Counted from the stretch's first letter, positions 44,839 through 55,057 are shown. The stretch: DNA of 64,000 bases from Brenneria nigrifluens DSM 30175 = ATCC 13028 (GCF_005484965.1 NZ_CP034036.1:2728001-2792000); one strand, 5' to 3'. Numbers and translations: made by a program. Notes: generated by a model not told the origin, from the sequence alone.

Positions 44839-47800
44839 TTACTCCATTGGCGGCGGAGCCAGCACCTCGCGGTTACCGTTATGACCGGGAGAGCTGACGA
44901 TGCCCTGCGCCTCCATCTGCTCTACGATGCGCGCCGCGCGGTTGTAGCCGATGCGGAACTGGCGCTGCACGCCGGAGATGGAGGCCCGGCGTTTCTCCAC
45001 CACAAAGGCCACCGCCTGGTCGAACAGCGGATCGAGCTCTTCATCCCCATCCAGACCGAGGCTGCCCCCTTCGCCTTCGTCACCGCCGCTGACAATACTA
45101 TCAATATATTGGGGCCGCCCGCGGGCTTTCCAATCCTGCACCACGGCATGAACTTCCTGATCGCGGACAAAGGCGCCATGCACCCGCACCGGTATCGACG
45201 AGTTGGGCGCCATATACAACATATCCCCCATCCCCAGCAGCGACTCCGCGCCGCCTTGGTCAAGAATGGTGCGCGAGTCGATTTTACTGGATACGGTAAA
45301 GGCGATACGCGTCGGAATATTGGCCTTGATCAGGCCGGTAATCACATCCACCGACGGCCGCTGGGTCGCCAATACCAGATGGATGCCGGCGGCGCGCGCT
45401 TTCTGCGCCAGACGGGCGATAAGTTCTTCAACCTTCTTGCCCACGGCCATCATCAGATCGGCGAATTCATCCACCAGTACCACGATATAAGGCAGTTTTT
45501 CCAGCACCGGCGGCGTCATATCCATACTGTCGCCCGGCTTCCAGAACGGATCGGGGATCGGACGCCCCATCGCATTCGCTTCCATAACCCGTTCGTTATA
45601 GCCGGACAGGTTACGCACCCCCAGCGCCGACATCAGCTTATAGCGGCGTTCCATTTCGCCCACGCACCAGCGCAGGGCGTTAGCCGCGTCTTTCATATCG
45701 GTGACCACTTCCGTCAGCAGATGCGGAATCCCCTCATAGACGGAGAGCTCCAGCATTTTCGGGTCGATCATGATAAAGCGCACTTCTTCCGGCGTCGCTT
45801 TATACAACATGCTGATGATCATGGCGTTGACGCCGACGGATTTACCGGAGCCGGTGGTGCCGGCCACCAGCAGATGGGGCATTTTTGCCAGATCGGCCAC
45901 CACCGGCTGCCCGGCGATATCCTTACCCAGCACGATGGCCAGCGGCGACGTATTATCGCGGAACTTGGCGCAGTCCAGCACCTCCCGCAGATACACGGTT
46001 TGACGGTGTTTATTGGGCAATTCCAGCCCCACATAGGGTTTACCCGGGATCACCTCCACAATACGCACCGCCACCACCGACAGCGAACGCGCCAGATCGC
46101 GCGACAGATTGGAGATACGCGCCGCTTTCACCCCCGGCGCCAGATCCAGCTCAAAGCGGGTAATCACCGGTCCGGGAAAATGATCGACCACTTCCGCTTT
46201 TACCCGGTAATCGCTCAGACGCGCCTCAATCAGCCGCGCGGTCTGCTCAAGCGCGAAACTATCCACCGGCGCTTCGCTTTCCGGCGGCGGCGTCAATAAA
46301 TCCAGCGTGGGCAACGGCGTGGTGGGCTTGTGTAGCGGCTGGTCGTTACGCATCAGGAACGGATGAATCAGGCTATCCATAATAGGCTGACGGGCGGCAG
46401 GTTCAGTACGCATCTCCTGCGGCGCGGCTTCGGGGCCGTCCGCCGGGGCATTCCGCCGGTACGGGGCGGCATCGGCCGCGTCATCATCATCCGGCGACGG
46501 CGCATCGAACAAGGGGACGCGGCCCGGCGCCGGCTGATGCGGCTGCGGAATGCGCTCATCCGGCGTGGCGTAACGGGCCTGCTGCTGCGCGGCAAAATCT
46601 TGCGCCAGCTGTGCCTGTATTAGCTGGTTTTCTTCCTCTTCCCGCTCAAGATACTCTTCCCCGTAACGCTGACGCTGCTGTTCGAGATACGCCTGCTGTA
46701 GCGCGGCTTCCTGCTGAGCGATATCCTCGTCGCCGGGCGCCATATCCTGGTTAGCCGTATCGCCCTGTTCCTGCGCCCTGGCCTGCTGCTCGGCCAGGCG
46801 CTGGGACGGCAGTTTGATGCCGTATGAGGCCAGTTCGCGCCGCGTAGGAATGCGCACCGGATTCGGACGCGGCAACTCCGGCCCGACGCCCTGTTTTACC
46901 TGCGGATTGTCGTCGCCGTCGGCGCTGAATGCCGGCGTAAACGTCGTACTGGCCCTGAACGCCGTCTCCGGCGTGGCGGACTGTCCGCCATGGGATGGCC
47001 GATCGATGGGATGCGCCACCTGCGGTTGGGCGATCGGCGGCAGGTCGGCGCTGCCGGAGGGATGATACGCGTCGGCGTTGCCGTCACGAGCAGCGCCGAC
47101 GGAATCCGGAACCTCAAACGAATAGAGCGGCGGGTTGAGCGTTGAAGCCGCGTCGATTTGCTGTGGAGCGGCGGGCTGTTCCGGCACCGCCGGCTGTTCG
47201 TCCGTCGCCGGAGCGGACGGCGGCCGATCGTCCCCCTCTCCTGATGAAGCGGTATTGGCGATGGCCTCGGTTATCGCGGGGGCGGAAAACAGTACGTCAT
47301 CATCGCTCGCCGCCGCGGCCGTTACGGCCGGATGCTGCCGCTCGTCAAAGGCGTCGACCTCAGGCTCGCTATCATTGCGCGAGCGATTAGACATAAACGT
47401 CAGGCAGCCCAGCACCGCGGCGCCGATTTTTTCGGCAATGGTCAACCACGACCAGCCGGTAAACAGCGTTAAGCCGGCCGCCCAGACGCACAGCAGGATC
47501 AGCGTGGCGCCCATGCTGTTAAAGCGCGGGATCATCGAGCTGCTCAGCAGGCTGCCCAATACGCCGCCGGAGGCAAAGTAGTAGAGGTCGTCGATATTCA
47601 ACGCCGCCAGGCCGCAGGAGGTCAGAATCAACGCCAGCGTGCCGATCAGGCGCAGAGAAAAGGTGAAATAGTCGATGGCGTTTTGGCTATCGCGATGGCG
47701 GAAAGCCGACCAGCACAGGCATAGCATAATCGGGGGAATGGCATAAGCCAGCACGCCGAAAATGAAAAACAGGGTATCCGCCAGCCAGGCTCCCGCCACT

Positions 47801-47994
47801 CCGCCGACGTTGTGAATGGGTTCATGCCACGCGGTTTGCGACCAACTGGGATCGGAAGGACTAAAACTGAGTATCGCGACGCCGAGATAAACGGCAAAAA
47901 GCGCCACCACGATCAAAATCGCTTCTAGCAAACGACGGCTACCGCTGAGTTTTCTCAGGGTAATATCTTTATCTTCTGTATATTCCTGGCTCAA
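44839..47994 (-). CDS. ftsK: DNA translocase FtsK
   Basis: Septal DNA pump that clears the chromosome and triggers XerCD at dif. It has 1051 residues, against 1329 in E. coli; the difference lies in the Pro/Gln/Ala-rich linker. The order is four N-terminal membrane helices (residues about 20-190, required for division), a low-complexity linker to about residue 570, the motor with Walker A VAGTTGSGKSVGVNAM and Walker B IVVLVDEFADLMM, and the DNA-reading gamma winged helix (ISGVQRQFRIGYNRAARI). Translation begins at TTG, as in E. coli. The gamma domain is well conserved, which suggests the same KOPS polarity signal. Confidence 0.96.
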   Translation of the reverse strand: MSQEYTEDKDITLRKLSGSRRLLEAILIVVALFAVYLGVAILSFSPSDPSWSQTAWHEPIHNVGGVAGAWLADTLFFIFGVLAYAIPPIMLCLCWSAFRHRDSQNAIDYFTFSLRLIGTLALILTSCGLAALNIDDLYYFASGGVLGSLLSSSMIPRFNSMGATLILLCVWAAGLTLFTGWSWLTIAEKIGAAVLGCLTFMSNRSRNDSEPEVDAFDERQHPAVTAAAASDDDVLFSAPAITEAIANTASSGEGDDRPPSAPATDEQPAVPEQPAAPQQIDAASTLNPPLYSFEVPDSVGAARDGNADAYHPSGSADLPPIAQPQVAHPIDRPSHGGQSATPETAFRASTTFTPAFSADGDDNPQVKQGVGPELPRPNPVRIPTRRELASYGIKLPSQRLAEQQARAQEQGDTANQDMAPGDEDIAQQEAALQQAYLEQQRQRYGEEYLEREEEENQLIQAQLAQDFAAQQQARYATPDERIPQPHQPAPGRVPLFDAPSPDDDDAADAAPYRRNAPADGPEAAPQEMRTEPAARQPIMDSLIHPFLMRNDQPLHKPTTPLPTLDLLTPPPESEAPVDSFALEQTARLIEARLSDYRVKAEVVDHFPGPVITRFELDLAPGVKAARISNLSRDLARSLSVVAVRIVEVIPGKPYVGLELPNKHRQTVYLREVLDCAKFRDNTSPLAIVLGKDIAGQPVVADLAKMPHLLVAGTTGSGKSVGVNAMIISMLYKATPEEVRFIMIDPKMLELSVYEGIPHLLTEVVTDMKDAANALRWCVGEMERRYKLMSALGVRNLSGYNERVMEANAMGRPIPDPFWKPGDSMDMTPPVLEKLPYIVVLVDEFADLMMAVGKKVEELIARLAQKARAAGIHLVLATQRPSVDVITGLIKANIPTRIAFTVSSKIDSRTILDQGGAESLLGMGDMLYMAPNSSIPVRVHGAFVRDQEVHAVVQDWKARGRPQYIDSIVSGGDEGEGGSLGLDGDEELDPLFDQAVAFVVEKRRASISGVQRQFRIGYNRAARIVEQMEAQGIVSSPGHNGNREVLAPPPME

Positions 47995-48108
47995 GCGTCT
48001 CTCCAGGGCCTGTAAAGGTTTATGACAAAACGCCGAGGATTCCCGGCGCTGAAACTGTATAAATTCACAGGAGTGTAGCTGAATTTATCGGGTTTTGCAC
48101 CCATGCGT

Positions 48109-48603
48109 TTATCGGGTCTTAATCACCAGACGATTGCTTTGTTTCACTTCTTCCATCACCACATAGGTGCGGGTATCGTTCACCCCCGGCAGTCGAAGCA
48201 GCGTCTCGCCCAGCAGCTTGCGATAGGCGGACATATCCGGCACCCGTGTTTTCAACAGGTAGTCAAAATCGCCGGAAACCAGATGACACTCCTGAATTTC
48301 TTCCAGCTTCTGCACCGCCGAATTAAACTGTTCAAACACATCGGGCGCTCCGCGGTTCAGCGTTATTTCAACGAAAACCAGCAGCGAGGCATCCAGATAA
48401 TGCGGATTGAGCAGTGCGGTATAGCCATTGATGAAACCCTGTCGCTCCAGACGGCGTACCCGTTCCAGACAGGGCGTTGGTGATAATCCCACCCGTTTGG
48501 AAAGCTCGACATTGGAAATACGACCGTCTTTTTGCAGTTCGTTCAGGATGTTGCGATCAATACGATCGAGATCTTTTCCTGGCCGTTTTTTAGTATCTAC
48601 CAT
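48109..48603 (-). CDS. lrp: Leucine-responsive regulatory protein Lrp
   Basis: Global feast/famine regulator of 164 residues, the same size and nearly the same sequence as E. coli Lrp. The N-terminal helix-turn-helix is RISNVELSKRVGLSPTPCLERVRRLE, shown here only as a region (residues about 28-52). The C-terminal RAM domain binds leucine and forms octamers and hexadecamers. It is divergent from trxB across 527 bp, where autoregulatory Lrp sites would be expected. ftsK lies 114 bp downstream. Confidence 0.97.
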   Translation of the reverse strand: MVDTKKRPGKDLDRIDRNILNELQKDGRISNVELSKRVGLSPTPCLERVRRLERQGFINGYTALLNPHYLDASLLVFVEITLNRGAPDVFEQFNSAVQKLEEIQECHLVSGDFDYLLKTRVPDMSAYRKLLGETLLRLPGVNDTRTYVVMEEVKQSNRLVIKTR

Positions 48604-49130
48604 TATTATTGTCTCTCTTCACTCTTCCCTGAACCTGCTACACTCCGACCAACTTCAATGTCTCAGAGCCGCCCTAAAGAACACCCGTTGTCTATTTTGC
48701 ATAGCAAAAATCATGCTCTTTTTCGTCGCTATCCGTCATCGCCCTGCGCAGTGCTAAAAGTGTTACACCAGGCAAAAACGATTTATCCGTGGCGCAACCA
48801 GCCAGACAGGCGACGAATAAAAAACCGAGCTTTTGACTATTCACATACAAAAAATTTCCTCTTACCCAGATGTTTTCGCAAAAGCACAGCTGATTGTCAA
48901 AGTAAAACAAATAAAATCAGAAGAAAGTACCAGATTAAATCGGCCGGAGCCGGATTCTCAGGCGCTTTCAATCATTTTACTTATCAATGTGGCTGATCTA
49001 TCAGCAACTTACCGCGGCGATAAACATTGACGATTAAACAAATAGCTAACAACTTCGCCACACGCTTTTTTTACTCAGGTAATTTCCTTACAATCACCCC
49101 ATATGTCCGTCATCGTGAAATGAGGAACTC
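48604..49130. promoter_or_regulatory. Long lrp-trxB divergent intergenic region
   Basis: This 527-bp stretch holds no convincing gene. A possible trxB -10 element TACAAT lies at 49089-49094, 37 bp before the trxB ATG, without a clear -35. The A/T-rich middle portion resembles the E. coli lrp leader and promoter region in size. Short ORFs on both strands lack ribosome binding sites and family resemblance. Confidence 0.5.
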
Positions 49131-50093
49131 ATGAGTACCGTTAAACATCATAAGTTATTGATTCTGGGCTCAGGCCCGGCTGGCTACACGGCTGCGGTTT
49201 ATGCCGCGCGGGCGAATTTACATCCGGTGCTCATTACCGGGATGGAGAAAGGCGGTCAGTTGACCACCACCACCGAAGTGGAAAACTGGCCGGGCGATGC
49301 GGAAGGCTTAACCGGGCCGCTGCTGATGGAGCGCATGCAGGCGCACGCGGAAAAATTCAATACCGAGATTGTCTTCGACCATATTCAGCGCGTCGATCTG
49401 CAAACCCGCCCGTTCCGTCTTTTCGGCGACAGCGACGAATATACCTGCGATGCGTTGATTATCGCCACCGGCGCGTCCGCGCGCTATCTGGGTCTGCCCT
49501 CCGAAGAGGCGTTCAAGGGGAAAGGGGTGTCCGCCTGCGCCACCTGCGACGGTTTCTTCTATCGCAACCAGAAAGTCGCCGTGGTCGGCGGCGGCAATAC
49601 CGCCGTTGAAGAAGCGCTGTATCTCTCCAACATCGCCGCCGAGGTACATCTGATTCACCGCCGCGACAGTTTCCGTTCGGAGAAAATCCTTATCGACCGG
49701 CTGATGGACAAGGTGGAAAACGGCAATATCATTCTGCATACCAACCGTACGCTTGATGAAGTCCTCGGCGACCAGATGGGCGTAACCGGCGTGCGCCTGC
49801 GCGATACCCGTACCGACGCCGCCGAAGAGTTGGAGCTGGCCGGCGTATTTATCGCCATCGGCCATAGCCCCAACACCGCGGTTTTCGGCGGTCAGTTGGA
49901 GCTGGAGAACGGCTATATCAAGGTACAGTCCGGTATTCACGGCAATGCCACCCAGACCAGCATTCCCGGCGTTTTTGCCGCAGGCGATGTAATGGATCAC
50001 ATTTACCGTCAAGCCATTACCTCCGCCGGAACGGGCTGCATGGCGGCGCTTGACGCCGAACGTTATCTGGACGGGTTAACCGCCGCCAAATAA
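49131..50093 (+). CDS. trxB: Thioredoxin reductase
   Basis: FAD enzyme of 320 residues that passes NADPH electrons to thioredoxin. The FAD motif is LLILGSGPAGYTAAVYAA, the redox-active disulfide is C136-A-T-C139 in SACATCDGFF, and the NADPH motif is VAVVGGGNTAVEEALYL. The C-terminal GVFAAGDVMD binds FAD again. It precedes cydD on the same strand, but a strong terminator at 50102 separates them. Confidence 0.98.
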   Translation: MSTVKHHKLLILGSGPAGYTAAVYAARANLHPVLITGMEKGGQLTTTTEVENWPGDAEGLTGPLLMERMQAHAEKFNTEIVFDHIQRVDLQTRPFRLFGDSDEYTCDALIIATGASARYLGLPSEEAFKGKGVSACATCDGFFYRNQKVAVVGGGNTAVEEALYLSNIAAEVHLIHRRDSFRSEKILIDRLMDKVENGNIILHTNRTLDEVLGDQMGVTGVRLRDTRTDAAEELELAGVFIAIGHSPNTAVFGGQLELENGYIKVQSGIHGNATQTSIPGVFAAGDVMDHIYRQAITSAGTGCMAALDAERYLDGLTAAK

Positions 50094-50101
50094 CGCGCCG
50101 T

Positions 50102-50141
50102 CGCCATCCGGGACGCCCCCGCCGTCCCGGATGGCGTTTTT
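50102..50141 (+). terminator. trxB terminator
   Basis: A perfect 14-bp stem CGCCATCCGGGACG / CGTCCCGGATGGCG with a 7-nt loop is followed by TTTTT, 8 bp beyond the trxB stop. It is a classic Rho-independent terminator. Confidence 0.92.
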
Positions 50142-50313
50142 CTCTTTGCACAGCGCAAAAATTGATCGTGCCCCGCCTTTATCGTTTGCACCCTGCTCCC
50201 GCCGCGGTAACATGTCGGCATTCTGAGCATGGGAAAAGCATATTGTTAACCACCGGTTATGCCAGCGTTATTTTCCATCGCCCCCCTCCTTACACATTAC
50301 GGCCTGGTATCTG

Positions 50314-52080
50314 ATGAAACAAACCAGACAGCAAGAACTCACGCATTGGCTGAAGCAACAAAGCAAACGGGCGCAGCGCTGGCTAAGGCTTTCACTGCTG
50401 CTCGGTTTCCTCAGCGGGGTACTGATTGTGGCGCAGGCATGGCTGCTGGCCGCCCTGCTGCACGCCTTGATCATCGATCATACGCCGCGCGAAGCCTTGC
50501 TCGCGCCGTTTCTGCTGCTGATCGCCGCCTTTGTGCTGCGGGCGTTGAACAGCCTGCTGCGGGAGCGCGTGGGTTTTCTGTGCGGACAGGCGGTGCGCCA
50601 GCAAATCCGTAAGCTGGTGCTGGACAGGCTACAGCAGTTGGGCCCGGCCTGGATTCAGGGGAAACCGGCCGGAAGCTGGGCGACCATCATTCTGGAACAG
50701 GTTGAAGATATGCAGGACTACTATTCCCGCTATCTTCCTCAGATGTATCTGGCCGCGCTGATCCCGCTGCTTATTCTGATCGCCATCTTCCCGATTAACT
50801 GGGCGGCGGGTCTTATTCTGTTGCTGACCGCCCCCCTGATCCCGCTGTTTATGGCGCTGGTCGGCATGGGAGCGGCAGACGCCAATCGGCGTAATTTTCT
50901 GGCGCTGGCGCGCCTGAGCGGACATTTTCTCGATCGCCTGCGCGGACTGGAAACCCTGCGCCTGTTTAATCGCGGCCGTGCGGAAACCGACCAAATCAGC
51001 AAGGCGTCCGAGGATTTTCGCCGCCGCACCATGGAAGTGTTGCGCATGGCCTTCCTTTCCTCCGGGGTACTGGAATTTTTCGCCTCTATTTCCATCGCCG
51101 TGGTGGCGGTTTACTTTGGCTTCTCTTATCTGGGAGAACTCAATTTCGGCCATTACGGCGCGGGCGTGACGCTATTCGCCGGCTTCCTGGTACTGATTCT
51201 GGCGCCTGAATTCTTTCAGCCGCTGCGCGATCTCGGCACCTTTTATCACGCCAAGGCCCAGGCCGTCGGCGCGGCGGAATCGCTGGTGGCCTTTCTGACG
51301 GCGCAAGGCGAAAGCGTGGGCGGCGGCGAGCGTGAATTCATCGACCAAGGTGCCATCGCCATCCAGGCGGCCGATCTGGTCATTCTGGCGCCCGACGGCA
51401 CCCCGCTGACCCAGCCGCTGACGTTCAGCGTGGCGGCGGGCAAGCGTATCGCCGTGGTGGGCGTCAGCGGCGCGGGTAAAAGCTCGCTGCTGAATGCGCT
51501 GCTTGGTTTCCTGCCCTATCGCGGCTCCCTTACCGTTAACGATATCGAGCTGAATACGCTGTCGCCCGCGTCATGGCGCCGCCGGTTAAGCTGGGTGGGT
51601 CAAAACCCCCATCTGCCGGAACACAGCCTGCGGGCCAATATTTTACTGGGGAAACCGCAGGCGACCGATAATGAGTTGCAGCGCGCCGTTGAGCGGGCGC
51701 ACGTGCATGAATTTCTGCCTCAGCTGCCGCAGGGGCTGGATACGCCCATCGGCGACGGCGCGGCGCGTCTCTCCGTGGGACAGGCGCAGCGAGTGGCGCT
51801 TGCCCGGGCGTTAATCAATCCGTGCGGACTGCTGCTGCTCGACGAACCCGCCGCCAGCCTGGATGCGCACAGCGAGCAGCGGGTCATGGCGGCGTTAAAC
51901 GCCGCATCCCGTCGGCAGACCTCGCTGCTGGTCACCCATCAGTTGAACGACACGCTTGATTACGACGCCATATGGGTGATGCATCAGGGTCGGTTGGTGC
52001 AACAGGGGGATTACCGCACGCTCAGCGCGCAATCCGGCGCCTTTGCGCAACTGATGGCGCAACGTCAGGGAGAGCTATAA
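50314..52080 (+). CDS. cydD: Cysteine/glutathione ABC exporter subunit CydD
   Basis: One half of the heterodimeric CydDC exporter, which moves cysteine and glutathione to the periplasm and is needed to assemble cytochrome bd. It has 588 residues: six N-terminal membrane helices, with SHFLDRLRGLETLRLFNRG in the coupling region, then an ATPase with Walker A GVSGAGKSS, the unusual signature LSVGQAQR also seen in E. coli CydD, and LLLLDEPAASLDAHSEQ. It starts at ATG 220 bp after trxB and ends 1 bp before cydC. Confidence 0.97.
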   Translation: MKQTRQQELTHWLKQQSKRAQRWLRLSLLLGFLSGVLIVAQAWLLAALLHALIIDHTPREALLAPFLLLIAAFVLRALNSLLRERVGFLCGQAVRQQIRKLVLDRLQQLGPAWIQGKPAGSWATIILEQVEDMQDYYSRYLPQMYLAALIPLLILIAIFPINWAAGLILLLTAPLIPLFMALVGMGAADANRRNFLALARLSGHFLDRLRGLETLRLFNRGRAETDQISKASEDFRRRTMEVLRMAFLSSGVLEFFASISIAVVAVYFGFSYLGELNFGHYGAGVTLFAGFLVLILAPEFFQPLRDLGTFYHAKAQAVGAAESLVAFLTAQGESVGGGEREFIDQGAIAIQAADLVILAPDGTPLTQPLTFSVAAGKRIAVVGVSGAGKSSLLNALLGFLPYRGSLTVNDIELNTLSPASWRRRLSWVGQNPHLPEHSLRANILLGKPQATDNELQRAVERAHVHEFLPQLPQGLDTPIGDGAARLSVGQAQRVALARALINPCGLLLLDEPAASLDAHSEQRVMAALNAASRRQTSLLVTHQLNDTLDYDAIWVMHQGRLVQQGDYRTLSAQSGAFAQLMAQRQGEL

Positions 52081-52081
52081 G

Positions 52082-53821
52082 ATGTCCCGAATAACAACGC
52101 TACAGGTGTTAAAACCCTTTCTGCGCCTCTATCGGCGCCATATCTGGCGCCTGAGTCTGGGCATCATTTTAGCCATTGCGACGCTGCTGGCCAGCATCGG
52201 GCTGCTGGCGCTGTCCGGGTGGTTTCTGGCCGCCGCTGCGCTGGCGGGCGTCGCCGGATTATACACCTTTAACTATATGCTGCCGGCGGCGGGCGTCAGA
52301 GGCGCGGCGATTACCCGCACCGCGGGCCGCTATGCGGAAAGGCTGGTCAGCCACGACGCCACATTCCGCGTGCTGCAACAGCTGCGCGTATTTACCTTTG
52401 CGCGTATTCTGCCGCTCTCTCCCGGCGCTATCGCCCGGTTTCGCCAGGCGGAGCTGCTGAACCGGCTGGTGGCCGATGTGGATACGCTCGACCATTTATA
52501 CCTGCGCGTTATTTCGCCGATGGTCGGCGCCCTGCTGGTTATTCTGATCGTCACCTACGGACTAAGCTGGCTGGACCCGTCGCTGGCGCTGACATTATGC
52601 GCCATTATGCTGACGCTGTTACTGCTGTTGCCGGTGGCGTTTTATCGGGCCGGACGGCGCATCGGAGAGGATCTGACGGCGTTACGGGCGCAATATCGCA
52701 TCCAGTTGACTACCTGGCTACAGGGGCAGGCGGAATTGACCGTCTTCGGCGCGCTGGCGGCGGCGCGTCAGCGGCTGGCGCAGTTGGAAACGCGCTGGCT
52801 GACGCGTCAGCGGCAGCAGGCCAATCTCACCGGACTGTCTCAGGCGCTGATGATTTTATGCAGCGGACTGACGGTCACCCTGATGTTATGGCTGGCCGCG
52901 GCGGGCATCGGCGGCGATACCCGGCCCGGCGCGCTGATTGCCCTATTCGTCTTCGCCGCTCTGGCCGCCTTTGAAGCGCTGGCGCCGGTGGCCGGGGCGT
53001 TCCAGCATATGGGACAGGTTATCGCCTCCGCCGCGCGGGTCGATCAGATTATCCGCCAGCCGGCCGAGGTGATCTTTCCGGATCGGGGACCGTCCACGGC
53101 GCCGACGGCGGCGCTGGATTTAACCCGCGTCGGCTTTACCTACCCCGACCAGCCCTTGCCGGTACTGAGCGATATCTCGCTCAATATCCGTGCCGGCGAG
53201 CATCTGGCCCTGCTCGGGCGTACCGGATGCGGCAAATCCACCCTGCTGCAACTGCTTACCCGCGCGTGGGACTGCGGCGAGGGGGAGATAACGCTGAACG
53301 GATTTCCGCTCGCTTCCTGGCGTGAGGATGAACTGCGCGGCATGATGAGCGTGGTGCCGCAGCGCGTACATATTTTTAGCGCCACGCTGCGCGATAATCT
53401 GCTGCTGGCCGCGCCCGACGCCGGCGATGAGCAACTGGTTACAGTGTTACAACAGGTCGGTCTGGATAAGCTGCTGGAGAATGAAGGGCTGAACGCCTGG
53501 TTCGGCGAAGGCGGGCGTCAGCTCTCCGGCGGCGAACAGCGCCGCATCGGCCTGGCGCGAGCCTTGCTGCACCCGGCCCCGCTGGTATTGCTGGACGAGC
53601 CGACCGAAGGATTGGATGCGGAAACCGAACGGCGTATTTTGCAGTTGCTGCGTCGGCACTGTGGCGGCAAAACGCTGATAGTGATCACCCATCGGCTGTA
53701 TGAGCTGGCATCGATGGATCGCATTTGCGTGATGGATGGCGGCCGGATCATCGAACAGGGAAGCCATCAGGCGTTGATGGCGCGGCAGGGGCGTTACTGG
53801 CAATTTCACCAGCATGTTTAA
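52082..53821 (+). CDS. cydC: Cysteine/glutathione ABC exporter subunit CydC
   Basis: The partner of CydD, 579 residues. Six membrane helices (with LLALSGWFLAAAALAG near residue 40 and GVRGAAITRTAGRYAERLVSHD cut at the conserved coupling helix) precede an ATPase with Walker A GRTGCGKST, the canonical signature LSGGEQRR and VLLDEPTEGLDAETER. The pair thus has one degenerate and one canonical signature, as known for CydDC. The start lies 1 bp after the cydD stop, so translation is coupled. Confidence 0.97.
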   Translation: MSRITTLQVLKPFLRLYRRHIWRLSLGIILAIATLLASIGLLALSGWFLAAAALAGVAGLYTFNYMLPAAGVRGAAITRTAGRYAERLVSHDATFRVLQQLRVFTFARILPLSPGAIARFRQAELLNRLVADVDTLDHLYLRVISPMVGALLVILIVTYGLSWLDPSLALTLCAIMLTLLLLLPVAFYRAGRRIGEDLTALRAQYRIQLTTWLQGQAELTVFGALAAARQRLAQLETRWLTRQRQQANLTGLSQALMILCSGLTVTLMLWLAAAGIGGDTRPGALIALFVFAALAAFEALAPVAGAFQHMGQVIASAARVDQIIRQPAEVIFPDRGPSTAPTAALDLTRVGFTYPDQPLPVLSDISLNIRAGEHLALLGRTGCGKSTLLQLLTRAWDCGEGEITLNGFPLASWREDELRGMMSVVPQRVHIFSATLRDNLLLAAPDAGDEQLVTVLQQVGLDKLLENEGLNAWFGEGGRQLSGGEQRRIGLARALLHPAPLVLLDEPTEGLDAETERRILQLLRRHCGGKTLIVITHRLYELASMDRICVMDGGRIIEQGSHQALMARQGRYWQFHQHV

Positions 53822-53912
53822 TGATTATTGAACAGCAGGTTGCCGACAAGGTGTTGCCAGCGCCGTTATCCCCGCGCCAGCGGGGAGCTACTTTCAGGTA
53901 ATACGGGATATT

Positions 53913-54617
53913 ATGCGACTGTATCAACTCTCCCCCGACTCACTGCTCTTCCCCGATCCGATTAATGCTCTGGACGAGCCAAACGGCTTATTGGCGATAG
54001 GGGGCGATCTTTCGGTTGAACGCCTCGGCGCGGCGTATCGGCACGGGATATTTCCCTGGTATTCGCCCGGCGAGTCCATTTTATGGTGGTCGCCCAACCC
54101 GCGGGCGGTGCTGTTTCCGGAGGGATTTCATCTCAGCCGCAGCATGCGGAGATTTCTGCGTAAGCACGATTTTCAGGTCACCATCAACCACGCATTTGAT
54201 GAAGTGATCGCCTCCTGTGCCGATGAACGCGGAGGCGGAACCTGGATCAGCGCGGAAATTATTCTGGCTTATGGCGCACTTCATCAGTCAGGACAAGCAC
54301 ATTCCGTCGAAGTGTGGCAGAATGGCACGCTTGTCGGCGGGTTGTATGGCGTTGCGCAAGGCGGATTGTTTTGCGGCGAGTCGATGTTCAGCCGCACCGA
54401 CAATGCATCCAAATATGCGTTGCTGACATTCCAGCAACATTTTATCCGTCACGGTGGTTACCTGATCGACTGCCAGGTACTGAACGCCCATACCGCTTCA
54501 TTAGGAGTGTGTGAAATTCCCCGCGATCGTTTTTTGCAATTGCTTTTCCAACTGCGGGACAATCCGGTGGCCGATGGCTGTTGGCGGCCGCAAACGCTGG
54601 CTCAGCCGATGCCGTGA
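53913..54617 (+). CDS. aat: Leucyl/phenylalanyl-tRNA-protein transferase
   Basis: Adds Leu or Phe from charged tRNA to proteins with N-terminal Arg or Lys, marking them for ClpAPS. It has 234 residues, as in E. coli. Conserved parts are GLLAIGGDLS, GIFPWYSPG, WWSPNPRAVLFP, GGTWIS and GELYGVAQGGLFCGESMFS-like GLYGVAQGGLFCGESMFS. It lies 91 bp after cydC, and both clpA and clpS, the downstream protease adaptor system, are encoded just beyond infA. This is the normal enterobacterial cluster. Confidence 0.97.
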   Translation: MRLYQLSPDSLLFPDPINALDEPNGLLAIGGDLSVERLGAAYRHGIFPWYSPGESILWWSPNPRAVLFPEGFHLSRSMRRFLRKHDFQVTINHAFDEVIASCADERGGGTWISAEIILAYGALHQSGQAHSVEVWQNGTLVGGLYGVAQGGLFCGESMFSRTDNASKYALLTFQQHFIRHGGYLIDCQVLNAHTASLGVCEIPRDRFLQLLFQLRDNPVADGCWRPQTLAQPMP

Positions 54618-54733
54618 TAGATAGCTGCCGTTGATAAATAATACCCGGTTTACCAACGCTTCTTTACATAATGCGGGTTTTTCGGCATTATCTTGCCGGT
54701 TAAAAACAAAGGTAGTCACACCTAGAGGATTCG

Positions 54734-54952
54734 ATGGCCAAAGAAGACAATATTGAAATGCAAGGCACCGTGCTTGATACGCTGCCCAATACCATGTTCC
54801 GCGTTGAATTGGAAAACGGGCACGTGGTTACCGCTCATATCTCCGGTAAAATGCGTAAAAACTATATCCGCATCCTGACGGGTGACAAAGTCACTGTAGA
54901 GCTGACCCCGTACGACCTGAGCAAAGGCCGCATTGTCTTCCGCAGCCGTTAA
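54734..54952 (+). CDS. infA: Translation initiation factor IF-1
   Basis: Essential 72-residue OB-fold protein that sits in the ribosomal A site during initiation. It matches E. coli IF-1 almost exactly: MAKEDNIEMQGTVLDTLPN, HISGKMRKNYIRILTGDKV and TPYDLSKGRIVFRSR. It is followed by a small hairpin near 55006-55031 with TTTT and then by a stronger shared terminator. The tRNA-Ser gene serW that follows infA in E. coli is not found. Confidence 0.98.
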   Translation: MAKEDNIEMQGTVLDTLPNTMFRVELENGHVVTAHISGKMRKNYIRILTGDKVTVELTPYDLSKGRIVFRSR

Positions 54953-55057
54953 CCGGTTCACCCGTCGCTGACCGCAGCGATATCCGAGGATGTTCCACCT
55001 CTGCCAGCCCTTTCCGTTACCGGCAAGGGCTTTTGCGTTTGGGGCGGTAATTCGTAA

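Noticed and set aside
44770..46299. 509-codon antisense ORF opposite the ftsK motor
   Set aside because: The FtsK motor and gamma domain are intact on the other strand. The antisense product is His/Arg-rich with no domain.
48692..48910. 72-codon minus-strand ORF in the lrp-trxB gap with a lipobox-like LAGC
   Set aside because: No ribosome binding site or family match was seen, and the LAGC lies too far from the N terminus for a lipoprotein signal.
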